Assembly: GCF_900107845.1 (NCBI RefSeq)
Contig: NZ_FNRM01000003.1
Coordinates: forward strand, 62,001 to 126,000
Origin: Alkalimonas amylolytica
Lineage (GTDB): Bacteria > Pseudomonadota > Gammaproteobacteria > Enterobacterales > Alteromonadaceae
DNA length: 64,000 nt
Direction of reading: 5' to 3'
Part shown: positions 53,340-64,000 of the stretch, in pieces
Position numbering within the stretch: the first letter of the stretch is position 1
Layout: every line of letters starts with the position of its first letter
The notes under the pieces: model-generated
Databases searched by the model: none
Told to the model about the DNA's origin: nothing
What the model saw: the letters and a program-made list of their open reading frames with translations, nothing else
Position numbers and translations under genes: made by a program

Positions 53340-54753
53340 CTGATTTTTCACCTTGCTGTCTGGCATGCCGGAACAACTCCAGCGTCACTTGCCTTGCTTT
53401 GGCATGATCCACCACGGCTCCAGGGTATTCTTTGCTCATTGGCAATTTATGCGGCCAATGGATGTGTTGATTCGGAAGCCTGGCAAGCTCTGGCACCCAG
53501 TTACGGATAAAGATGCCATCAGGATCAAAGCGCTCGCTCTGGGTAACCGGATTAAAAATTCGAAAATAAGGCGCAGCATCGGTGCCGGTCGAAGCAGCCC
53601 ACTGCCATCCCCCATTGTTGGCGGCAAAATCACCATCAATCAGGCGGCTCATAAAATAACGCTCGCCCCAGCGCCAGTCGATGTGTAAATCTTTCACTAA
53701 GAAGCTGGCAACCACCATGCGCAATCGATTGTGCATCCAGCCGGTTTGATTTAACTGCCGCATAGCCGCATCGACCAGTGGATAGCCTGTTGTACCATCA
53801 CACCAGGCTTGAAACAGGGTTTCATCATTGTGCCAGCGAATGGCTGCCGTGTCGGTCTGAAACGGCTGATGCTTGATTAAATCAGGCCAAGCCACCAGCA
53901 CGTGCTTGTAAAAATCACGCCAAATTAACTCCGATAGCCAGACTGAAGCGCCTGAGTTTGCCTGTTGCAGATCAGCACCTGCTTCAACTTGCAAGCGTGC
54001 AATGCATTGCCGCACCGAAATAGCGCCAATAGCCAGATAAGGTGAAAGCCGTGAAGTAGCATCCAATGCGGGCAGATCACGCAGTTTTTGGTAATCCTGT
54101 ACCTGCTGCTGACAAAAATGGCGCAACTGCTGCATTACATCATCCTGCTGCACAGGCCAATCCGCTGAACTGTTATTCCCACCCTGCATCGGTGTTACCA
54201 GGGGTAAATCAAGCACAACGGGTGCTTGGGGTTTCGGTTTAGCAAGCACCTGCACACCTTGCTCAGCAAAACGTTGCAACCAGCGTTTTTTAAAAGGAGT
54301 GTAGACCTGATACATGGCGCCACTGCCATTGACAAAACTGCCCGGAACAAAGACACATTGCCGATCGCATTGCCACCAAGCCACACCGCGCACAGCAAGC
54401 CAGTCTTTGAGCACCTGATCGCGACGACGCTCGCGGAGTTCGTACTCTACCTCCGTATACACCCTTGCTATACCAAGCGGCAACAGTTGTTCAAACACCG
54501 ATTGCACATCTTGATAGCTATTGCCTTCTACCAGCAGTAAAGGGACATTCAGCCCAGCCAGCTCTTGCTGCAGAGCCTGCACACGGCGCCGAATCAGATC
54601 CTGCTTCACCGGCGCCATATCATGCTGGTACCAGCTTTGACGAAAAGCAACAAACAAAGCAATAGTAGGGCCTTGGGCCATGGCCTCGGTCAAGGCGGCG
54701 TTATCATACACTCGTAAATCGGAACGGAACCAGACTAACTGCACTACTGGCAC
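53326..54753 (-). CDS. phrB: Deoxyribodipyrimidine photolyase
   Basis: 475 residues; repairs cyclobutane pyrimidine dimers using light and FAD. N-terminal antenna domain begins VVQLVWFRSDLRVYDN; the C-terminal FAD domain has SRLSPYLAIGAIS, WLSELIWRDFYKHVL, GYPLVDAAMRQLNQTGWMHN followed by RLRMVVASFLVKDL, and GDFAANNGGWQWAASTGTDAAP with the electron-transfer tryptophans. Starts at GTG behind GAGGGGG, 4 bp after ybgA. Class I CPD photolyase is the most likely type. Confidence 0.95.
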   Translation of the reverse strand: MPVVQLVWFRSDLRVYDNAALTEAMAQGPTIALFVAFRQSWYQHDMAPVKQDLIRRRVQALQQELAGLNVPLLLVEGNSYQDVQSVFEQLLPLGIARVYTEVEYELRERRRDQVLKDWLAVRGVAWWQCDRQCVFVPGSFVNGSGAMYQVYTPFKKRWLQRFAEQGVQVLAKPKPQAPVVLDLPLVTPMQGGNNSSADWPVQQDDVMQQLRHFCQQQVQDYQKLRDLPALDATSRLSPYLAIGAISVRQCIARLQVEAGADLQQANSGASVWLSELIWRDFYKHVLVAWPDLIKHQPFQTDTAAIRWHNDETLFQAWCDGTTGYPLVDAAMRQLNQTGWMHNRLRMVVASFLVKDLHIDWRWGERYFMSRLIDGDFAANNGGWQWAASTGTDAAPYFRIFNPVTQSERFDPDGIFIRNWVPELARLPNQHIHWPHKLPMSKEYPGAVVDHAKARQVTLELFRHARQQGEKSDEST

Positions 54754-54757
54754 TGTC

Positions 54758-55699
54758 TTACCCCCTCAGTCCCAAAGCTTCCGGATAAGGCTGCAAGTAG
54801 GTTTGCGCAGCCAGGTATGGGTGTTCAAAACGCGATAAATGATGCTGCAATAAAGTTAGTGGAGCCATCAGTGGCAGATGACCCAGCCGGAAGCGATCAA
54901 TCAAACTACTGAGCTCCTGCCGCTCTTTTGCCGTTAAATGCTTTTTAAAAAAGCCCTGCAAATGCTGTAATACATTGGCATGCGTTTTGCGACTGCATGG
55001 TTGTTTCAATGCTTGCATCAACTCCAGCAAGTAACGTTGCTGCAGCTCTTTTGCATCAAACAGTTTGGCTTGTGCTACCAGCCGTCCCAGTTGACGATAT
55101 GCCGTTGGGCTATGCGCCATCACGAGAAACTTGTATCGGCTATGAAAAGCCACCAGCCCACCAACACTAAAGCCATCACGACACAGTTGCTGATAGTCGT
55201 GACAGGCAAAAATGCGGGTAATAAAGCTCTCCCGCAACTCAGCGTCATGCAAACGTCCATCCTCTTCCACCGGCAGCCAGGGGTATTTGTGCATTAATTC
55301 ACGGGTGAATAAGCCGACACCAGCTTTTCCCAATTGATGGCCTTGCTCATTGAACAAACGTACCCGCTCCATGCCGCAACTGGGCGATTTTGCACAGACA
55401 ACAAAACCTGATAGTTGCTCCATGGTGGGTAACACCTGCGCGGTATAATCAAGCATCGCCTGCGTATGGTCCTGACTGGCGTCTTTCACCTGCACCAGAT
55501 GAATGTCGCCATGATCTTTTTTCAGCAACCGGATCGGTGGCCGTGGAGTCCCCAGACCAATGGCATTCTCCGGACAGACAGCATGGTAGCGCACAAAGGG
55601 TTGTAATCGACTAAGGCAGAACTCAGAAGCCTTGTGGCCTCCATCGTAGCGTACTTTTTGCCCCAACAGACAGGCACTGATGCCAATGGTTAATTGCAT
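54758..55699 (-). CDS. ybgA: DUF523-DUF1722 protein (YbgA-like)
   Basis: 313 residues. N-terminal DUF523 with ISACLLGQKVRYDGGHK, VCPENAIGLGTPRPPIRL and FVVCAKSPSCGMERVRL (conserved cysteines); C-terminal DUF1722 with FLVMAHSPTAYRQLGRLVA and LQHLQGFFKKHLTAKERQEL split by a short loop. YbgA neighbours phrB in E. coli too; DUF1722/523 proteins have been linked to tRNA thiouridine or photolyase function but the role is not settled. First gene of the operon, with a candidate ECF sigma promoter 29 bp upstream. Confidence 0.9.
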   Translation of the reverse strand: MQLTIGISACLLGQKVRYDGGHKASEFCLSRLQPFVRYHAVCPENAIGLGTPRPPIRLLKKDHGDIHLVQVKDASQDHTQAMLDYTAQVLPTMEQLSGFVVCAKSPSCGMERVRLFNEQGHQLGKAGVGLFTRELMHKYPWLPVEEDGRLHDAELRESFITRIFACHDYQQLCRDGFSVGGLVAFHSRYKFLVMAHSPTAYRQLGRLVAQAKLFDAKELQQRYLLELMQALKQPCSRKTHANVLQHLQGFFKKHLTAKERQELSSLIDRFRLGHLPLMAPLTLLQHHLSRFEHPYLAAQTYLQPYPEALGLRG

Positions 55700-55727
55700 G
55701 CAAGATTCTCACAGAGCTGGATAGTTT

Positions 55728-55757
55728 TTGATACAGCACTGGTCGATGGTTGGATCA
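55728..55757 (-). promoter_or_regulatory. Candidate ChrR-type ECF sigma (RpoE) promoter
   Basis: On the minus strand TGATCC (55757-55752), exactly 18 bp, then TATCAA (55733-55728), ending 28 bp before the ybgA ATG. The TGATCC-N18-TA(A/T)-type pattern is the one I recall for RpoE-ChrR singlet-oxygen promoters in Rhodobacter and relatives, and the operon behind it (photolyase, cfa, DUF1365) is the classic regulon. Confidence 0.55.
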
Positions 55758-55845
55758 ATCGCCAATGCAAAAAGAAGTTCGTTCGCTTGTAAAATCGACG
55801 AACCGAGGCATTGCACTGCTGAAGAGTGTTTGCCAGAAATGCAAA

Positions 55846-55863
55846 GCCCTGACAAGTCAGGGC
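55846..55863 (-). terminator. Terminator of ihfA
   Basis: GCCCTGA-CTTG-TCAGGGC on the minus strand followed by TTTGCATTT, 17 bp after the ihfA stop. Confidence 0.7.
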
Positions 55864-55879
55864 CTTATTATAGATGCAA

Positions 55880-56176
55880 TCAGAGCTTACTGGTGCCTTC
55901 TTCCACCCTGGACTTGAGCTTTTGTCCGGGACGAAAAGTCACCACACAACGGGCTGAGATAGGAATATCTTCGCCGGTTTTGGGGTTACGGCCCGGTCGC
56001 TCATTCTTGACACGAAGATCAAAGTTACCAAAGCCAGACAACTTAACTTGCTCCCCGGCTTCTAATGCCGAGCGAATTTCTTCAAAAAAAGCTTCCACTA
56101 TAAGTTTGGCATCGCGTTTGCTTACCCCATACTTGGTAAACAATCGCTCTGCGATATCTGCTTTGGTCAGTGCCAT
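55880..56176 (-). CDS. ihfA: Integration host factor alpha subunit
   Basis: 98 residues (E. coli 99). [25 protein letters not shown] and the DNA-intercalating arm [13 protein letters not shown] with its proline, ending [16 protein letters not shown]-like ([15 protein letters not shown]). Forms the heterodimer with IhfB and bends DNA sharply. Starts 2 nt after the pheT stop, the conserved pheST-ihfA operon. A terminator follows. Confidence 0.97.
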   Translation of the reverse strand: MALTKADIAERLFTKYGVSKRDAKLIVEAFFEEIRSALEAGEQVKLSGFGNFDLRVKNERPGRNPKTGEDIPISARCVVTFRPGQKLKSRVEEGTSKL

Positions 56177-56178
56177 GG

Positions 56179-58566
56179 TTAATCCCTCAGCGTTGCATTG
56201 AACTCGTTTTTCAGCGCCACTACTACCTGATCAACAACCTGCTGGATGTCTTTATCCTCAAGGGTTCGCGCACTATCCTGTAACGTCAGAGCGATGGCGA
56301 GAGACTTGTAACCTTCGGCTACGCCCTGCCCGCTATACACGTCAAATAATTTTAGGCCAACCAGTTGATTTCCGCCAACTTTTTTAATAGTAGCAAGAAT
56401 ATCAGCAAAACGCACATCCGATTTCACCACCACAGCCAGATCTCGTCGGTTAGCAGGATAGCGGGATAGCTCCTGGCATTGCACAATAGCCCGCTCACCA
56501 AGCCCGGCAAGTTCCAACTCAAACAGGTAACATTTCCCTTTAATCCCCAGCTTGCGTTCAGCATCCGGATGCAGGGCACCTAGCCAACCAACATGCTGGC
56601 CATGACGAGTAATCTCGGCAGTCTGACCCGGATGCAGCGCGGTGTGTTCAGCGGGGACAAAATCAAAACGATCAGCATCTGAGGTGGTTGCCAACAAAGC
56701 TTCTACATCGCCTTTCACATCGAAAAAGTCATAAGGACGCTCTGTCTGATTCCACTGGCCCTGCCCTATTGAACCAACCAGTACCCCACCTATCACAGGG
56801 ACCTGTCGTACACCATTTTCCGCCGAGGCATCCGGTACAAACTTCAGGCCGGATTCAAACAAACGCAATTGCAATTGTTGCCGATTCTGATTAGCTACCA
56901 CGGTTTGCAACAAGCCAGCCCAGGTACTTAAACGCATAGCTGACATATCGGCTGAAATCGGGTTCGGTAACATCAACGCCTCAACCTGCGGATACATCAA
57001 CTGCTGTACTTTCGGATCGACAAAGCTATAAGTAATAGCCTCCTGGTACCCTCGATTGACCAACAACTGACGCAACAGATGCAGTGGGATCTCCGCTTCG
57101 GCAAAGCGGCGCATGGTTAAACGGGCACTGGGTGCCTCGTTCGGGATCTGATTGTAGCCATAAACCCGGGCGACTTCTTCAATGAGATCTTCCGCAATGG
57201 CCAAATCAAAGCGCCAGGAGGGAGTGCTCACATGCCAACCATCCGCTGTATTGGTAAGCTGAAGCCCCAACTGGCGCAAAATACGCTCCACAGTGCTGGC
57301 TTCAATACTGATGCCCAGCAACTTGTTTAGCTGAGTGGCGCTCAGTTCAATTTGATTGGCAGTTGGCAGATGTGCGCTGCTAACTGCTTCGACTACAGGG
57401 CCAGGCTCTCCACCGACGATATCTAGCAGCAGGGCTGTTGCACGCTCCATCGCCTGGCGCTGCAAGGCTGGGTCTACACCACGCTCGTAACGGTGTGACG
57501 CATCGGTATGCAAACCGTACTGCCGGGCTTTGCCTGCCATGGCTTCAGGCGCAAAAAAGGCACTTTCCAAGAAGATGTCGCTACTTTGTTCAGTCACGCC
57601 GCTATGCAAACCACCAAAGATCCCAGCCATTGCTAGTGGCTTTTGTTGATCAGCAATCAACAGAGTACCTGGCAACAAAGTTACTTCAGATCCATCCAGC
57701 AACACCATCTTCTCGTCGCTGTGGGCATAACGCACCTGAATATTGCCTTCAATTTTTGCTAAGTCAAAGGCATGCATCGGATGTCCGAGTTCCAGCAATA
57801 CAAAGTTAGTAACATCAACCACAGGATCAATCGAGCGTACGCCACAGCGACGCAGCTTTTCTACCAGCCAGAGCGGGCTTTTCACCCCTGGGTTTATGTT
57901 ACGGATCACCCGTCCCAGATAACGAGGGCACGCTTCCGGAGCCAAGAGTTCAATCGGACGTTGCTCGTCATGAGCTGGGGCTACGACCTGATACTCTGGT
58001 GTCTGGAAGTCCAGCGCATTGAGCACCGCTACTTCCCGTGCCAGGCCGAGCAAGCCAAGGCAATCCGCCCGGTTCGGCGTTAAATCAACTTCGATAGTCA
58101 CATCATCCAGCTGCAGGTACTGGCGAACATCCTGGCCAACGGGGGCATCGGCAGGCAGCTCGATAATGCCAGCGGACTCTTCGGCCATACCAAGCTCGGA
58201 TAAAGAGCACAGCATTCCCATTGATGGCTGACCACGCAGTTTTGCCTTTTTAATTTTGAAATCGCCCGGTAATACGGCACCGACTTTGGCCACAGCCACT
58301 TTTAAGCCTTGTCGGCAATTGCTGGCACCGCAGACAATATCCAATAGCTCTTCGTCACCAACATCAACTTTTGTTACCTGCAGTTTATCGGCATCAGGAT
58401 GCTGAGCACAGGACACCACTTCGCCGACCACTACTCCGATAAAGTCACCTGCGACCGGGCTGACCGCATCAACTTCCAGTCCAGCCATCGACAACTGTTC
58501 AGACAGCACCTCCGAACTGACTGCCGGATTGACCCATTCACGTAACCAACTTTCACTAAACTTCAT
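56179..58566 (-). CDS. pheT: Phenylalanine-tRNA ligase beta subunit
   Basis: 795 residues, same length as E. coli. [14 protein letters not shown] opens the chain; the tRNA-binding EMAP-like domain (about 39-150, [40 protein letters not shown] by parts), B3/B4 editing domain (about 215-380), B5 domain (about 400-475) and the C-terminal anticodon-binding FDX-ACB domain ([14 protein letters not shown]) are in order. Works as an alpha2-beta2 enzyme with PheS. 15 bp after pheS. Confidence 0.97.
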   Translation of the reverse strand: MKFSESWLREWVNPAVSSEVLSEQLSMAGLEVDAVSPVAGDFIGVVVGEVVSCAQHPDADKLQVTKVDVGDEELLDIVCGASNCRQGLKVAVAKVGAVLPGDFKIKKAKLRGQPSMGMLCSLSELGMAEESAGIIELPADAPVGQDVRQYLQLDDVTIEVDLTPNRADCLGLLGLAREVAVLNALDFQTPEYQVVAPAHDEQRPIELLAPEACPRYLGRVIRNINPGVKSPLWLVEKLRRCGVRSIDPVVDVTNFVLLELGHPMHAFDLAKIEGNIQVRYAHSDEKMVLLDGSEVTLLPGTLLIADQQKPLAMAGIFGGLHSGVTEQSSDIFLESAFFAPEAMAGKARQYGLHTDASHRYERGVDPALQRQAMERATALLLDIVGGEPGPVVEAVSSAHLPTANQIELSATQLNKLLGISIEASTVERILRQLGLQLTNTADGWHVSTPSWRFDLAIAEDLIEEVARVYGYNQIPNEAPSARLTMRRFAEAEIPLHLLRQLLVNRGYQEAITYSFVDPKVQQLMYPQVEALMLPNPISADMSAMRLSTWAGLLQTVVANQNRQQLQLRLFESGLKFVPDASAENGVRQVPVIGGVLVGSIGQGQWNQTERPYDFFDVKGDVEALLATTSDADRFDFVPAEHTALHPGQTAEITRHGQHVGWLGALHPDAERKLGIKGKCYLFELELAGLGERAIVQCQELSRYPANRRDLAVVVKSDVRFADILATIKKVGGNQLVGLKLFDVYSGQGVAEGYKSLAIALTLQDSARTLEDKDIQQVVDQVVVALKNEFNATLRD

Positions 58567-58581
58567 GTCAATCGATCCTGC

Positions 58582-60298
<1,717 letters not shown>

Positions 60299-61399
60299 CT
60301 AAGGACGTTCAAACCGAAGTTGAATGGCATCCACTCCAGCACTGACCGGCGTTAACAGACTTATCGGCTGATTTGCTTCACCGCTTGTTAATAAACTTAA
60401 GGCGGGCTCCAGCGCAACCAGTTGCAACCATTCGTCCAACGGAATCGATAATTGCAAGCGTAGTTTCGACCAATCACCAGATCGTTTGATTAGATCGACC
60501 TGACCAACACCAGGAAAACTGCTAAGTAAACGCTGTAAACGCACCCAGTCTGCCCAGTCGCTGGCACCTGTTACCATCAACTCCAATGGCGCACTCTCTG
60601 TCAAATAGCGCACGGCAAAGCGTTGTGCCAACAAATCAGCCAAGGCATCAACAAAGTCAGAAGCTAATTGGGTTGCATTGCTACCAGCCAGCTCAAAACG
60701 CTCTACACGGCCTTGTTGATCAAGTTGCCAGAATAGTTGGTACTCAAGGTTATCTTCGCTTTGCTGTTCACTTAACTGCATTGTGACGACTAAGTCGGGC
60801 TGATAGCGGCTGCTCGCCGAGCGGATTTGCTGCCAGAATCCTGCCCAGACGTCCGTTTCAGTCAAATTGAGTAGATCTTCCATATCGTACAAAGGCCAAA
60901 TCAGCGGTATCATTCGCTGCTGAGCGCGTTGTTGTATAGCCAGCACCAGGTCATGCTGCCGCTGCCTTACAAACTGACGCCCTTGCCTATCCTGTTGCAC
61001 CAGCCAAATCAGACTTTGAGGACGCCGGCTGTCCCAAATCAATAACTGCTGCTCCCGAAACAGCTGTTGAATTTTTTGCTGATCCATCATTACCCGCACA
61101 GCAGGCCCTTGCTCAGTGCGAATGGCCTCAAATTGTTTGACGTAAGTATTAGCCCGCTGTCGTTCTTGCTGCACAGCGGGATGAGATAACACATCCGGAT
61201 CAGCGGAAATACGACGGATCACCTGATCAAAGGCTTCACGTTGCCATTGCTGACGACTTTGCTCTGCGGACACCTCAGCGGTATAAAGCGGGCTGGCAAT
61301 GGCCTGGCCACTCTGTAGCAGCATCGCCAGAACACAGAGTAACAGCAACAACGCCAATTGCTGCCCTGCTTTATACTGCTCTGTGAACTGCTTGGTCAT
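60299..61399 (-). CDS. DUF2066 exported protein
   Basis: 366 residues from ATG 61399 (GAGG 6 nt upstream); earlier in-frame starts overlap the purC terminator. N-terminal signal segment LALLLLLCVLAMLLQSGQAIA with likely cleavage before SPLY. DUF2066 features: AFDQVIRRISADPDVL, YVKQFEAIR, LIWLVQQDRQGRQFV and GVDAIQLRFERP at the end. The family sits next to hda in many gammaproteobacteria; periplasmic role unknown. Confidence 0.88.
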   Translation of the reverse strand: MTKQFTEQYKAGQQLALLLLLCVLAMLLQSGQAIASPLYTAEVSAEQSRQQWQREAFDQVIRRISADPDVLSHPAVQQERQRANTYVKQFEAIRTEQGPAVRVMMDQQKIQQLFREQQLLIWDSRRPQSLIWLVQQDRQGRQFVRQRQHDLVLAIQQRAQQRMIPLIWPLYDMEDLLNLTETDVWAGFWQQIRSASSRYQPDLVVTMQLSEQQSEDNLEYQLFWQLDQQGRVERFELAGSNATQLASDFVDALADLLAQRFAVRYLTESAPLELMVTGASDWADWVRLQRLLSSFPGVGQVDLIKRSGDWSKLRLQLSIPLDEWLQLVALEPALSLLTSGEANQPISLLTPVSAGVDAIQLRFERP

Positions 61400-61417
61400 C
61401 AGCTGCCTCATACGTGA

Positions 61418-61437
61418 TAAAGCCACCAAACGGTGGC
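61418..61437 (-). terminator. Weak terminator of purC
   Basis: GCCACC-GTTT-GGTGGC followed by TTTAT on the minus strand, a few bases after the purC stop. The T-run is short, so read-through into DUF2066 and hda is likely. Confidence 0.6.
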
Positions 61438-61444
61438 TTACAAA

Positions 61445-62161
61445 TTAATCGATTGGCACGCCCAGACGCTGGGCGACTTCCTCGTAGGCCTCAACGACGC
61501 CACCCAAGCCCTGCCTGAAGCGATCTTTATCCAGCTTTTTACGGGTAGCCTTATCCCATAACCGACAACCATCCGGTGAGAACTCATCACCCAGCACGAT
61601 CTGGCCATGAAATAACCCAAATTCCAATTTAAAATCCACCAGCATTAAACCAGCCTGATCAAACAGCTTTGACAAGACGTCATTGACCCGTAGAGTCAAC
61701 CGCTTCATCTCTGCCAGCTGCTCGGCTGTTGCCCAGCCAAACGACACTACATGCGAATCATTGATCATCGGATCGTGTAGTGCATCGTTTTTCAGAAACA
61801 ATTCAAAAGTGGGCGGTGTTAATGCCAGGCCTTCTTCGACACCAAGCCGCTTGACCAAAGAGCCTGCCGCAAAATTTCGCACCACACATTCAACCGGGAT
61901 CATATCCAGCTTTTTCACCAGCACTTCATCGTCGCTTAGTAACGCTTCCACCTGGGTAGGAATTCCAGCCTGCTCCAGCTTCTGCATAATGAAGAAGTTG
62001 AACTTGTTGTTCACCATCCCTTTGCGGGCTAGCTGCTCAATTCGTTCACCATCAAAAGCAGAGGTATCGTTGCGAAAATGCAGGATCAGCTTATCTGCAT
62101 CCGTAGTGTGATAGACAGTTTTAGCTTTACCACGGTATAACTCGGTTGTTTTTTGCGCCAT
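61445..62161 (-). CDS. purC: SAICAR synthetase
   Basis: Phosphoribosylaminoimidazole-succinocarboxamide synthase of purine synthesis. 238 residues (E. coli 237) from ATG 62161 with GGAG upstream. Landmarks: [65 protein letters not shown]. Follows bamC as in dapA-bamC-purC. Confidence 0.96.
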   Translation of the reverse strand: MAQKTTELYRGKAKTVYHTTDADKLILHFRNDTSAFDGERIEQLARKGMVNNKFNFFIMQKLEQAGIPTQVEALLSDDEVLVKKLDMIPVECVVRNFAAGSLVKRLGVEEGLALTPPTFELFLKNDALHDPMINDSHVVSFGWATAEQLAEMKRLTLRVNDVLSKLFDQAGLMLVDFKLEFGLFHGQIVLGDEFSPDGCRLWDKATRKKLDKDRFRQGLGGVVEAYEEVAQRLGVPID

Positions 62162-62285
62162 CTGCGACTCCGGCCTGAGCAAAATTTCAGGGCGCAAAGT
62201 ATACGGGGCTTTGCGCCATTCTCAAATCAATTTTTATGGGTTCTCATCCAAAAACAGCTTGCAGGATAAAAACACACCATGCTGT

Positions 62286-63332
62286 TTACAACTCCAAACG
62301 AGTCTCGCTTACGACTGTCAGCAGGACTGACTCAAGCTGTGCTACCACAGACTCTGGCAGTATCTGTCCATTTTTATCGCGAAAGCTGAGGCTGGTTTGC
62401 TGTTGAGTACGTCCCAGCACTACCTGGTAGTCACCGTTTGTCAGTGGTAAGGTCGGCATTGCCTTACGACGGAACAAACGTGACAAAAAGCCTTGTTTGG
62501 GTTGCTCATAACGCAGATAGTAGGTTGAAGCCGACCGATTTAAATCCGTCACTGATAGATTCACGGCTTCAAACAGGCTTTCCAGCTGAGACCAAACCAC
62601 TTCGAGTGGCTGTTCGGATAGTAAAGCAGGCTGGCCTTGTCCATCTACCCCTAACTGCAGACTGGTGTCGACCGGACGACTGCGTCTCAGCTGTGCCTGG
62701 CGGAACTCGTAGTCACCGACAAAAGCAGTGAAACTGTTCAGAAAAGCGGTTTCTTCACGTTTGACACCCGTTGGTAACAGAGCTCTGCCTCTGTCGAAGT
62801 ACTCATGCTCCAGCATTTCGACCAGTAATGCCACGCTGCGCCCGTGCGGCCTTGGCTCCATACTTACCCGGTAACGAACCTGATCACGCGGCTGCTCTGA
62901 TTTCCAGAACCACATACCTGTGGTATCGGTTTGAACTACCCAGTCAGTCACCCAAGACAACTCCGATTCTTGCTGATAGCCAATACTATTCGCGGAAAAA
63001 AACTCACTCAGTTTTTGCTCTAAAAAGGGCTGCAAGTCACCACTGTAATCGGTACGGTCAAACCAGATACGGGCCCGAGTCTCTTCTTCATCTACCCTAC
63101 TGCTTGAGGACAACGTTAACACCAGACCAGGTGGTTGCGCATCAACCCGTTGGACAGTGTAGCGCACAGCTGGAATATCATACTGTGCAGGTTGAGGTGG
63201 TGCCGATAAATGCGCAGGCACTTGCAGCGGCTGGCCAACAATTGGCTCTGGATCAGCTTTTGGCGAGGAAAAAAATGAACAGCCGCTAAGCAGCAGACTG
63301 GCAAGAACACAACTGGTTACCGAATAATGCAC
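62286..63332 (-). CDS. bamC: Outer membrane assembly lipoprotein BamC
   Basis: 348 residues. Lipoprotein signal with lipobox LLSGC (C18), then the unstructured N-terminal lasso and two helix-grip domains (WSQLESLFEAVNLSVTDLNRSASTYYLRY broken around residue 245-270). Part of the BAM complex that inserts outer-membrane barrels. GTG start with AGGAG 8 nt upstream. 11 bp after dapA. Confidence 0.92.
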   Translation of the reverse strand: MHYSVTSCVLASLLLSGCSFFSSPKADPEPIVGQPLQVPAHLSAPPQPAQYDIPAVRYTVQRVDAQPPGLVLTLSSSSRVDEEETRARIWFDRTDYSGDLQPFLEQKLSEFFSANSIGYQQESELSWVTDWVVQTDTTGMWFWKSEQPRDQVRYRVSMEPRPHGRSVALLVEMLEHEYFDRGRALLPTGVKREETAFLNSFTAFVGDYEFRQAQLRRSRPVDTSLQLGVDGQGQPALLSEQPLEVVWSQLESLFEAVNLSVTDLNRSASTYYLRYEQPKQGFLSRLFRRKAMPTLPLTNGDYQVVLGRTQQQTSLSFRDKNGQILPESVVAQLESVLLTVVSETRLEL

Positions 63333-63343
63333 CTGGTAAACTC

Positions 63344-64000
63344 CTAAAAATCAATGGTGGCGTGATGTAATGCTTCTTCGATACCGGCCTGGTGAATTGG
63401 TTCCAGTGTCGTTAAAGGTAAGCGAACAAAATCTGAGGCTATCAAGCCAATACGGGCCAGAGCCCACTTTACCGGAATGGGGTTGGCCTCGACAAACAAT
63501 TGCTTGTGCAGTGGTTGCAAGCGGGCATCTATCGCCCGGCATGTTTCTATTTCAGCGCTTGCTGCAGCCTTTACCATAGCGGCAATTGCAGCAGGAGCAA
63601 CATTGGCAGTAACTGAAATTACCCCATGGCCACCAGCCAGCAGAAAATCAGCACTGCTGCCATCATCGCCACTGAAGAGCGAGAAGTCTTGCGGGCAACA
63701 GTCTTTTAAATCCTGCAGCCGTTCAAGCGAGCCAGTGGCTTCTTTAATGCCGACAATATTTGCTACTTTACATAACTCTGCCACTGTTTCCGGTAGCAAA
63801 TCAACTGCCGTCCTGCCGGGGACATTGTACAGTAAAATAGGTTTATCGGTTGCCGCAGCAATGGCTTCGAAGTGCAGCTTCATCCCTTTTTGCATCGGCT
63901 TGTTGTAATAAGGCGTTACCGTTAAAAAACCATCCACTGGCAGGGTAGCAAACAACTTGGTTTTTTCTACTACGGCTTTGGTCGAGTTGCCACCATTTCC
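63344..64000 (-). CDS. dapA: 4-hydroxy-tetrahydrodipicolinate synthase, partial
   Basis: C-terminal about 218 residues; the 5' part lies beyond the right edge. The in-frame sequence continues to the edge (GNGGNSTKAVVEKTK) and matches the DapA region before FLTVTPYYNKP. Active-site features: YNVPGRTAVDLLP (Tyr and Arg) and the Schiff-base lysine in VGIKEATG. First committed step of lysine/diaminopimelate synthesis; dapE of the same pathway is at 41.4 kb. Followed by bamC. Confidence 0.96.
   Translation of the reverse strand, partial: GNGGNSTKAVVEKTKLFATLPVDGFLTVTPYYNKPMQKGMKLHFEAIAAATDKPILLYNVPGRTAVDLLPETVAELCKVANIVGIKEATGSLERLQDLKDCCPQDFSLFSGDDGSSADFLLAGGHGVISVTANVAPAAIAAMVKAAASAEIETCRAIDARLQPLHKQLFVEANPIPVKWALARIGLIASDFVRLPLTTLEPIHQAGIEEALHHATIDF

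Overview
The window looks like the chromosome of a marine or freshwater gammaproteobacterium of the Rheinheimera / Alishewanella / Arsukibacterium type. This rests on the gene families and gene order (seqA-pgm-glgP, ybfF / DUF2788 / ybfE / fldA / fur, dapE-M15-DUF2897-yejK-yejL-yejM, pheST-ihfA, dapA-bamC-purC), not on a database search. No insertion sequence, prophage, CRISPR array or rRNA was seen. There is one tRNA gene (tRNA-Tyr).

Region 1 (1-15.5 kb) is the accessory part. A minus-strand operon encodes a GATase-PabB fusion with the PabB-type PIKGT motif, a class III aminotransferase fused to a cyanobacterial-type acyl-ACP reductase, an acyl-CoA dehydrogenase-like flavoprotein, a free-standing condensation-type acyltransferase (HHAAAD), an AMP-forming ligase and a PabC-type aminodeoxychorismate lyase. 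An SDR-like protein runs off the left edge. Read together, the genes predict 4-aminobenzoate from chorismate, a fatty amine from an acyl-ACP, and a ligase plus condensing enzyme that could join them. A divergent operon (small DUF4260-like membrane protein, MMPL/RND exporter, LolA-like periplasmic protein) could move a lipid product to the outer membrane. A 46-bp near-perfect palindrome lies between the two operons. I do not recognise this combination as a described pathway.

Region 2 (15.5-26.3 kb) holds an orphan ParB-like regulator with palindromes upstream, a DoxX-family protein, glycogen genes (glgP, pgm) with seqA, then ybfF, DUF2788, ybfE, fldA, DUF4442 and fur.

Region 3 (26.3-32.1 kb) is a compact surface-glycan locus: five overlapping minus-strand genes (GT4, WecG-type, GT2, Wzy/WaaL-like, DUF218) divergent from a WecA-type initiating transferase. 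AAGCTGAA repeats lie in the shared promoter region.

Region 4 (32.1-47.1 kb) is mostly housekeeping: SulA-like SOS inhibitor with tandem LexA boxes, YchJ, tRNA-Tyr, a REC-TPR response regulator overlapping deoC tail to tail, ygjP, xthA, yfbV, a degenerate PTS EIIA-like protein, yffB, dapE, M15 peptidase, yejK/L/M and cvfB. A 567-bp intergenic region holds paired DnaA boxes.

Region 5 (47.1-55.8 kb) is a GAF-GAF-GGDEF-EAL protein followed by a photo-oxidative stress operon (ybgA, phrB, NTF2-like, FAD oxidoreductase, DUF1365, cfa). The operon has a candidate ChrR-type ECF sigma promoter (TGATCC-N18-TATCAA).

Region 6 (55.8-64 kb) is a minus-strand run: dapA (cut by the right edge), bamC, purC, DUF2066, hda, pheS, pheT, ihfA. 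pheST sits directly behind the DnaA regulator hda.
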